Assembly (NCBI RefSeq): GCF_004348345.1
Contig: NZ_SMJZ01000014.1
Location: forward strand, 1-64,000
Direction: 5' to 3'
Source: Nonomuraea longispora
GTDB taxonomy: Bacteria; Actinomycetota; Actinomycetes; Streptosporangiales; Streptosporangiaceae
Length of the DNA: 64,000 nt
In this document: positions 58,529 through 64,000 of the stretch, piece after piece
How the letters are laid out: each line of letters begins with the position of its first letter
Position numbering within the stretch: the stretch's first letter is position 1
Notes under the pieces: model-generated
Told to the model about the DNA's origin: nothing
Database searches by the model: none
What the model saw: the letters and a program-made list of their open reading frames with translations, nothing else
Position numbers and translations under genes: made by a program

Positions 58529-61432
58529 GTGACTACGGGGAACTCCGGCGGCGGCCCAGCCGCGCAGCACCGCGGACGGCGGTCACTGCCACGCTTCGGC
58601 TTGCGTAACTGGCGCGTGCGGTGGCGGCTCACCGCGCTCATCCTGGTGCCCACCATCGCCGGCGTCGTGCTCGGAGGAGCCCGGGTGGTCGAGTCGGTGC
58701 AGAGCATCGGCGTCTACGACCGCACGGCCATCGGCGCCGAGCAGGCCGGGCGCCTTCGTGACCTCGTGCAGGCGATCGGGCTGGAGCGTGACACCGCCGG
58801 CTGGGCGGCCGCGAGCCGCGCCGTGCGCAAGAAGCTCGCCGCCCCGCTGGAGCAGCGCAAAGCCGCCGTCGACACCCTGGTCAAGACCGTGCGCTCCGAC
58901 CTCGCCACGATGGACGCGTCTTACGGCCCTCGCATCGTCAAGGCCGCCGACCAGGCGAAATACGACCTGAGCCGGCTGGCCCAGATCCGGGAGGAGGGCC
59001 GAACCGACACCGTACGCTACGACTTCCTCACCGACACCCTCCTCAGGCTGCACGACGAGTTGAGCCTGCTCTCGGACGACTCGCAGATCATCGGGCAGTT
59101 CCGCGCGCTCAGCGCCCTCGCCTCGGCCAAGGAGGAGGTCTCCCGGCAGCGCGTCCAGCTGCTCCAGGCGTCCTACAACACCCAGCGGGTGGGCGCCGAC
59201 GAGGTCGAGGCGTTCATCGCCTCCAACGCCCGCCAGCAGAGCGACATCGCCGCCGTCGGCGCGGAGGCCGGCCCCGACGTCGGGCTCACGTTGTCCAGGC
59301 GGCTGACCGGCACCGAGGAGTACGTCAACGTCCAGCTCACCAAGGCGCGCGCGATCACACTGGTCAGCGGCCGGTCGCCGGGGGCGCGGATCACCGAGAA
59401 CCTGATCTCCGCCACGGGCGACCGCGAGCAGTGGTTCAAGCAGAACACGACCACCATCGACGTGCTCCACGGCATCGAGGAGGACCTGGCCGGCAAGGTC
59501 GGCCTGCGCAGCCAGGAACTGCGCAGCGCGGAGATCCGCAACGCGGTCGTCGCGGGAGTGCTCATCGTGGCGCTGCTGCTGCTCGTCCTGCTCCTCACCG
59601 TGGCCATCGCCCGCTCCATGGTCGGCCCGCTGCGCCGTCTGCGCACCGAGGCGCTGGAGATCGCCGGCTTCCGGCTGCCCGACGTGGTCCGGCGGCTGCG
59701 CGTCAGCGGCGAGGGCTCCGCCGGCGAGGTGCGCCCCATCGAGGTCGAGGGCAACGACGAGATCGGCGAGGTGGCCAGGGCCTTCGACCAGGTGCACCGG
59801 CAGGCCGTGCGGCTGGCGGGCGAGGAGGCCGAGCTGCGCAGCAACATCAGCTCGATGTTCGTCAACCTCTCGCGCCGCACCCAGACGCTGGTCGAGCGGC
59901 AGATCTCGCTGATCGACGGCCTGGAGAAGGGCGAGCAGGACGGCGCCCGGCTGGCCGACCTGTTCAAGCTCGACCACCTGGCCACCCGCATGCGCCGCAA
60001 CTCCGAGAACCTGCTGGTCCTCGCCGGCCACGAGGCCACCCGCCGGCGCAGCCAGCCGGCCAAGCTGGTCGACGTCGTACGCGCCGCGCTGTCGGAGGTC
60101 GAAGGCTACGAGCGTGTCCAGGTCAAGGTGCACCGGGCCACCTCGGTGGTCGGCAGCGCCGCCAACGACCTGGTCCACCTGGTCGCCGAGCTGGTCGAGA
60201 ACGCCATCCAGTTCAGCCCGAACAACTCCCAGGTCACGGTCACCAGCAGCCTCATCGAGGGCGGCGGCGCGCTGGTGTCGGTGACCGACACCGGCATCAG
60301 CATGACCGAGGACGAGCTGGCCGAGGCCAACCGCCGCCTGGCCGAGCCCCCGGTCGTGGACGTGTCGGTGTCCCGGCGCATGGGCTTGTTCGTGGTCGGC
60401 CGGCTGGCGCTGCGCCACGGCATCAGGGTGCAGCTCAGGAAGGGCGAGGGGTCGGGGCTGATCGCCATGGTGCTGCTGCCGCCCGCGCTGATCGCCGAGG
60501 GCGCGCAGCAGCCGCTGCCGCAGCGCCCGGCGTTCGGCGGCGGGACCGTTCCGGGCCAGGCGGGCGTGCCGGGTCAGGCGGGCGTGCCCGGCCAGGTGGG
60601 CGTGCCCGGCCAGGCCGGTCAGCCCACCTCGAACGGGACGTTCCGGTCGTTCGGCAGCTTCGACTCCTTCGACCCGGGCGCCCCCCGCCCCGGCACCGCC
60701 GGCCGGCTCGGTGGAGCGCCCAGGCGCGGCGGCCCAGGCACGTACGACAGCGCGCCGGGAACGCCCGGGCCGGCGTTCGGCACGCACCCGTCCGACCCCG
60801 GCAGGGCGGGCGTCAACGGCTTCACCGCCGACACCGACGGCGGTTCCTACCGCAGGCACCCGGCCTCGTTCGACTCCGGGACCTTCCCGTCGTACCCGAG
60901 CCAGGGCTCCGCGCGATCAGGAAATGGCGCGTTCCAGACGCCGCCGTCCCAGTCGTACCCCACGAACGACGTGCGCAGGCCCGACCCGGCCCCCTCGGCC
61001 GGGGTGTCGCCTGCGGAGCAGGAGGACTTCCTGCCGATCTTCGCGTCGGTGGAGTCGGCGTGGTTCCGCAGACCGCCGGAGGATCAGGCGGCGCAGGCGG
61101 AGGGCGGCGGCGAAGCCACGCCGGCGCAGGCCGTACGCTCTGGGGAGGAAGCGTGGCGAACCGCCGCCGATGCCGGCTGGCAGGCGGCAGCCGCCGCGAG
61201 CGAGCCGAGTCTCGGTGGCATCACCGCCGCCGGGCTTCCGAAACGCACTCCCAAGGCGAATCTGGTCCCCGGCACGGCGGCCGGCCCGGCGGCACCGCAG
61301 CAACAGCAGCCGCGACGGCAGGCGCCCGCGCCCCCGGTCTCCGCAGACCGGATGCGCAGCCGGATGGCCGGTTTCCAGCAGGGGATGCGACGGGCCCGCC
61401 AGGAAGTTCGTGGACAGGAGGAACAAGAGTGA
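58529..61432 (+). CDS. Conservon sensor histidine kinase with NIT domain (CvnA-like)
   Basis: A 967-residue kinase. A transmembrane helix near residues 32-52 is followed by a nitrate/nitrite-sensing domain outside the cell and a second helix near 338-361. HAMP follows, then a kinase core with KLDHLATRMRRNSENLLVL, and an ATPase with VHLVAELVENAIQFSPNN and VTDTGISM. The last about 300 residues are Pro/Gly-rich and disordered, with eight collagen-like triplets at residues 676-699. The GTG start is followed by the cvnB, cvnC and cvnD-like genes, the classic conservon order, which couples the kinase to a small GTPase. Confidence 0.9.
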   Translation: MTTGNSGGGPAAQHRGRRSLPRFGLRNWRVRWRLTALILVPTIAGVVLGGARVVESVQSIGVYDRTAIGAEQAGRLRDLVQAIGLERDTAGWAAASRAVRKKLAAPLEQRKAAVDTLVKTVRSDLATMDASYGPRIVKAADQAKYDLSRLAQIREEGRTDTVRYDFLTDTLLRLHDELSLLSDDSQIIGQFRALSALASAKEEVSRQRVQLLQASYNTQRVGADEVEAFIASNARQQSDIAAVGAEAGPDVGLTLSRRLTGTEEYVNVQLTKARAITLVSGRSPGARITENLISATGDREQWFKQNTTTIDVLHGIEEDLAGKVGLRSQELRSAEIRNAVVAGVLIVALLLLVLLLTVAIARSMVGPLRRLRTEALEIAGFRLPDVVRRLRVSGEGSAGEVRPIEVEGNDEIGEVARAFDQVHRQAVRLAGEEAELRSNISSMFVNLSRRTQTLVERQISLIDGLEKGEQDGARLADLFKLDHLATRMRRNSENLLVLAGHEATRRRSQPAKLVDVVRAALSEVEGYERVQVKVHRATSVVGSAANDLVHLVAELVENAIQFSPNNSQVTVTSSLIEGGGALVSVTDTGISMTEDELAEANRRLAEPPVVDVSVSRRMGLFVVGRLALRHGIRVQLRKGEGSGLIAMVLLPPALIAEGAQQPLPQRPAFGGGTVPGQAGVPGQAGVPGQVGVPGQAGQPTSNGTFRSFGSFDSFDPGAPRPGTAGRLGGAPRRGGPGTYDSAPGTPGPAFGTHPSDPGRAGVNGFTADTDGGSYRRHPASFDSGTFPSYPSQGSARSGNGAFQTPPSQSYPTNDVRRPDPAPSAGVSPAEQEDFLPIFASVESAWFRRPPEDQAAQAEGGGEATPAQAVRSGEEAWRTAADAGWQAAAAASEPSLGGITAAGLPKRTPKANLVPGTAAGPAAPQQQQPRRQAPAPPVSADRMRSRMAGFQQGMRRARQEVRGQEEQE

Positions 61433-61457
61433 GTAAGCGTCCCGCTGGGGAGGATGC

Positions 61458-61880
61458 GTGACAACCCTGAGCCATGAGGCACATCGCTTCGACTGGCTGA
61501 TCACCGACTTCGTCCGCAACACGCCAGGTGTGGCGCACGCCGTCGTCGTCTCGGCCGACGGTCTGTGCCTGGCGGCGTCGGAGGGCTTTCCACCCGACAG
61601 GGCCGACCAGCTCGCCGCGGTCTCCGCCGGCCTGCTGAGCCTGACGGTGGGCGCGTCCAGGGTCTTCGAGGGCGGGTCGGTGACGCAGACCGTCGTCGAG
61701 ATGCAGCGTGGCCTGCTCCTGGTCATGGCGATCAGCGACGGTTCCGTGCTCACGGTGCTGGCCGCGCCCGACTGCGACATGGGGCTCGTGGCGTACCAGA
61801 TGACGCTGCTGGTGGACCGGGCGGGACAGGCGCTCACGCCGGCCCTGCGCGCGGAGCTTCAGGCGGCCAGGACGCGGTGA
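61458..61880 (+). CDS. Roadblock/LC7 domain protein (CvnB-like)
   Basis: A 140-residue roadblock protein: LITDFVRNTPGVAHAVVVSADGLCLAASEG, then LSLTVGASRVFEGGSVTQTVVEMQRGLLLVMAISDGSVLTVLAAP. These proteins scaffold or regulate the small GTPase CvnD. The GTG start lies 25 bases after cvnA. Confidence 0.93.
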   Translation: MTTLSHEAHRFDWLITDFVRNTPGVAHAVVVSADGLCLAASEGFPPDRADQLAAVSAGLLSLTVGASRVFEGGSVTQTVVEMQRGLLLVMAISDGSVLTVLAAPDCDMGLVAYQMTLLVDRAGQALTPALRAELQAARTR

Positions 61881-61900
61881 CGAACTGATGGGAGAGGGTC

Positions 61901-62263
61901 GTGTACGGCGTTGACGGGGCCGGGGACGACGAGCCCCTGTTCCGCCCTTACGCGGTGACCGGCGGACGATCCGAGCCCCGCTATCACCTCGCGATGGAGA
62001 CGTTGATCTCGTCCATGTCGATCGCGGACGACGAGATGGCCCTGCTCACCCCCGAGCAGGAGGCCATCATGCAGCTGTGCAGGACGTTCCGGTCGGTCGC
62101 CGAGATCTCGGCCCTGCTCCGCGTCCCCCTGGGTGTCGCCAGGGTGCTCGTGGCGGACATGTCCGATGAAGGGCTTGTCCGCCTGCACCAGCCACACCTC
62201 ACCGAGGGACAGCCAGACCTCAACATGCTCGAAAGGGTGCTCAGTGGACTACGCAGGCTCTAG
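61901..62263 (+). CDS. DUF742 domain protein (CvnC-like)
   Basis: A 120-residue DUF742 protein: LFRPYAVTGGRSEPRYHLAMETLIS near the N-terminus and a C-terminal helix-turn-helix-like part, RSVAEISALLRVPLGVARVLVADMSDEGLVRLH. The gene overlaps the start of the GTPase gene by 20 bases. Function within conservons is unclear. Confidence 0.93.
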   Translation: MYGVDGAGDDEPLFRPYAVTGGRSEPRYHLAMETLISSMSIADDEMALLTPEQEAIMQLCRTFRSVAEISALLRVPLGVARVLVADMSDEGLVRLHQPHLTEGQPDLNMLERVLSGLRRL

Positions 62264-62822
62264 CCCCGGCCTCACGTCGACCAAGATCGTCGTCGCGGGA
62301 GGCTTCGGCGTCGGCAAGACGACGTTCGTGGGGGCGGTGTCCGAGATCCTCCCGCTCACCACGGAAGCGGTGATGACCGACGCGTCCGCAGGCATCGACG
62401 ACCTTGGTATGACGCCCAACAAGCAGACCACGACCGTGGCGATGGACTTCGGCCGTCTGTCGCTGGACCGTGACCTGATCCTCTACCTGTTCGGCACGCC
62501 GGGGCAGCATCGGTTCTGGTTCATGTGGGACGACCTGGTGCGTGGCGCGATCGGCGCCGTGGTGCTGCTCGACACCCGCCGCCTGGCCGACAGCTTCCCG
62601 GCCATCGACTACTTCGAAGAGGCCAAGCTGCCGTTCGTGATCGGCATCAACGGCTGGGAGGGCCAGTTTCCGCACTCCGACCAGGAGGTCAGGGAAGCGC
62701 TGGCGCTGTCGCCGCAGGTGCCGATCGTACGCACCGACGCCCGCAACCGCGAGTCGGTCAAGTCGACGCTGATCTCGCTGGTCGAGCACGTCGTACGGCT
62801 GCGCTCCGCGCCCGTGCGCTAG
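62244..62822 (+). CDS. Conservon GTP-binding protein (CvnD-like)
   Basis: A 192-residue small GTPase. P-loop GGFGVGKTT, switch region with TTTVAMDFGRLSLD, and LYLFGTPGQHRFWFMWDDLVRGAIGAVVLLD. The GTPGQ motif with Gln rather than catalytic Gln-61 context is usual for this family, and GINGW replaces NKxD. It is last of four conservon genes. In Streptomyces such modules act on development and antibiotic production. Confidence 0.93.
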   Translation: MDYAGSSPGLTSTKIVVAGGFGVGKTTFVGAVSEILPLTTEAVMTDASAGIDDLGMTPNKQTTTVAMDFGRLSLDRDLILYLFGTPGQHRFWFMWDDLVRGAIGAVVLLDTRRLADSFPAIDYFEEAKLPFVIGINGWEGQFPHSDQEVREALALSPQVPIVRTDARNRESVKSTLISLVEHVVRLRSAPVR

Positions 62823-62846
62823 CGCTCCCGCGGGCTCCGGGAGGCG

Positions 62847-63095
62847 GCGCCGGCGCCGGTCAGTCTGATGGCGGGGGAGCTGAGCAGGGAGGGCGTGCTG
62901 GAACGGCGCGAGGACGACGCCGACCGGCGCCGCACGATCGTCAGCATCGCCGAACGGCGTCGGCCCGCCATCAACGAGTGGCTCGGCTGCGGCGCCATGG
63001 CGTGACGGCAGGCGCTGGAGCCGCTCACGCCGGAGCAGCGCCGGATGTTCGTGGACACGCTGCCGGCCTACGGGCGGGCGTTGCCCGGCGCCTGA
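62847..63095 (+). pseudogene. MarR-family regulator, truncated and with an internal stop
   Basis: The frame starting near LMAGELSREGVLERREDDADRRRTIVSIAERRRPAI is the wing and C-terminal helix of a MarR protein. At 63003 a TGA interrupts ...GAMA-stop-RQALEPLTPEQRRMFVDTLPAYGRALPGA; a Trp (TGG) is usual there. The N-terminal recognition part is missing. Both defects make it a non-functional remnant. It ends convergent to, and overlaps, the TetR gene. Confidence 0.75.
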
Positions 63096-63868
63096 CCGCC
63101 CTCGGCGGCCCGGCTGTTCACCAGCGCCTCGATGCCGTCGAGCACACGCTGGAGGCCGAACTCGAAGGCGTGCTCGGCGCTGTAGGCGGCGTTGAGCTCC
63201 TCACCCACCGCCTGCCCCACCCGGGTCGCCGTGGGATAGCGGTCGACGTCGGCGATCCTGCCGAGGAAGGGCGAGTGCGCGGCCCACCACTGTTCGTCGG
63301 TCATGCCCGTCCGGGTCTCGGCCTGCGCCGCCTCCACCGCCCCGCGGGCCGTGCCGTGCACGAAACCGGTGATCAGGGTGATCACCGAGTCCATCTCCAC
63401 GTCCGTCAGCCCGATCCCGTCGATCGCGCGCAGTTCGTAGTCGTACTTCGCGGTGACGTTCGGGCCGAGCACCGGGCGGCTCGTCGCCACCTGCAGCAGC
63501 CACGGGTGGCGCAGGTAGAGGGCCCAGTTCTCCCTGGCGATCTGCTCCAGCCGGCCCCGCCAGCCGCCGGGCACGTCCTCCGGCCTGGAGGTCTCGCCGT
63601 AGACGGTGTCCAGTATGACGTCAAACAGTTCCGGTTTGCCGGGCACGTACGTGTAGAGCGACATCGTCCCGACGCCCAGCCGCTCGGCCACGCGGCGCAT
63701 GGACAGCGCCTGCAGGCCCTCCGCGTCGGCCACCTCGATGGCGGCGCGCACGATGCGGTCGACGCTCAGCTCCGGCTTGCCCTTGCGGCTGGCCCGCTCG
63801 CCGGTGCGCCAGAGCAGCGCCAGGCTGCGCGCCGGGTCGCCCTTGCCCGAGTACTCGACGGTCACCAT
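63068..63868 (-). CDS. TetR/AcrR-family regulator with TetR_C_1 domain
   Basis: A 266-residue regulator. The N-terminal GDPARSLALLWR is characteristic of this TetR subgroup. The helix-turn-helix is VDRIVRAAIEVADAEGLQALSMRRVAERLGVGTMSLYTYVPGKPELFDVILD. Ligand domain ends LQRVLDGIEALVNSR. The ATG at 63868 is chosen because a palindromic operator abuts it; a TTG at 63904 in frame coincides with a -35-like TTGACC. No ribosome site is present, so it may be leaderless. Confidence 0.88.
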   Translation of the reverse strand: MVTVEYSGKGDPARSLALLWRTGERASRKGKPELSVDRIVRAAIEVADAEGLQALSMRRVAERLGVGTMSLYTYVPGKPELFDVILDTVYGETSRPEDVPGGWRGRLEQIARENWALYLRHPWLLQVATSRPVLGPNVTAKYDYELRAIDGIGLTDVEMDSVITLITGFVHGTARGAVEAAQAETRTGMTDEQWWAAHSPFLGRIADVDRYPTATRVGQAVGEELNAAYSAEHAFEFGLQRVLDGIEALVNSRAAEGGQAPGNARP

Positions 63869-63886
63869 CGTACGGTACACCGTACG
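63869..63886. promoter_or_regulatory. TetR operator at the start codon
   Basis: CGTACGGTACACCGTACG, an 18-bp palindrome with 8-base arms CGTACGGT and ACCGTACG around AC, lies directly upstream of the chosen ATG. It is probably the autoregulatory site. Confidence 0.75.
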
Positions 63887-63899
63887 GCAGTCGTTGTCG

Positions 63900-64000
63900 G
63901 TCAAGGGCTTGCTCCAGCTCAGAGACTCGCTGGGGGAGCAGTTCGTCCACGGGTCCGTGCTGTACGCGGGGAGACGGTCGCTCTCTTTCGGCGATCGGCT
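63900..64000 (+). pseudogene. Fragment of an AAA-ATPase / DUF4143 protein (runs off the window)
   Basis: The frame at 63900 reads VKGLLQLRDSLGEQFVHG and then SVLYAGRRSLSFGDRL, which resembles the C-terminal end of DUF4143-containing ATPases (GLxxLRDRLGxRFxxGxVLY). The rest of the protein is absent because the TetR gene occupies the preceding bases, so this is a truncated remnant. Its end lies outside the window. Confidence 0.55.

Noticed and set aside
58583..60859. 758-codon minus-strand frame opposite the conservon kinase
   Set aside because: Same antisense artefact; no domain recognisable.

Overview
The window is very GC-rich DNA with many GTG and a few TTG starts, genes coupled through ATGA overlaps, and several apparently leaderless genes. 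The order clpS - DUF2017 - mec - cysO - cysM ... murI - (Rv1339-like hydrolase) - rph - rdgB is a hallmark of Actinomycetota and matches the mycobacterial layout. A conservon (sensor kinase, roadblock, DUF742, GTPase), GlnR-like and IdeR/DmdR-like boxes and a tandem glycine riboswitch point to a filamentous actinomycete. My best guess is the Streptosporangiales, a Nonomuraea-like organism, by inference only. It reads as chromosomal core with small accessory insertions.

Layout. 1-3500: end of a membrane-anchored protein, a DEAH helicase, a STAS protein and a decayed PIN-toxin locus. 3.5-8.1 kb: NAD salvage (pncA, pncB), then clpS, DUF2017 and the CysO-dependent cysteine synthesis module, with a tiny coupled ORF between mec and cysO. 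8.2-17.3 kb: DUF3352 protein, thioesterase, murI, a cAMP-phosphodiesterase-like hydrolase, an MFS exporter, rph, rdgB and a molybdopterin oxidoreductase. 17.4-18.6 kb: a papain-fold (glutamine-deamidase-type) toxin with a candidate immunity partner. 18.6-27.2 kb: two ABC systems. One has a permease fused to a secreted-type alpha/beta hydrolase; the other is a FtsX/MacB pair beside a NarL-type two-component system. 27.4-34.3 kb: Asp23/DUF6286-like membrane proteins, a PLP enzyme, bcp, tRNA-Leu, then sdaA-gcvH-gcvT behind a glycine riboswitch. 34.4-39.4 kb: an amine glutamylation and oxidation operon with its FadR-type regulator. 39.5-42.7 kb: a membrane protein, an AbiEii remnant and an ABC exporter behind a doubly operated promoter. 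42.7-52.1 kb: histidine utilisation genes split by a DrrAB-like transporter with PadR and an SDR. 52.2-58.4 kb: a sigma factor, an iron-siderophore binding protein, and amt-glnB-glnD. 58.5-62.8 kb: the conservon. 62.8-64 kb: a broken MarR gene, a TetR regulator and a fragment of an ATPase gene.

How the parts connect. The most informative finding is a 16-bp palindrome, TGAATG-N4-CATTCA, that occurs before hutU and again before the M20 amidohydrolase-hutF-hutI operon 5.5 kb away. An RpiR-type regulator lies between the two, so these sites define a likely histidine-utilisation regulon. The glycine riboswitch probably drives glycine cleavage together with serine deamination. The amt-glnB-glnD operon has a GlnR-like box, and the divergent iron-binding lipoprotein has an iron box.

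The best candidates for something new are: the ABC-permease/hydrolase fusion with its dedicated ATPase; the toxin-immunity pair; the Cys-Pro-ending micro-ORF before cysO; and the doubly operated promoter before the ABC exporter. All function calls rest on reading the protein sequences; no database search was possible.
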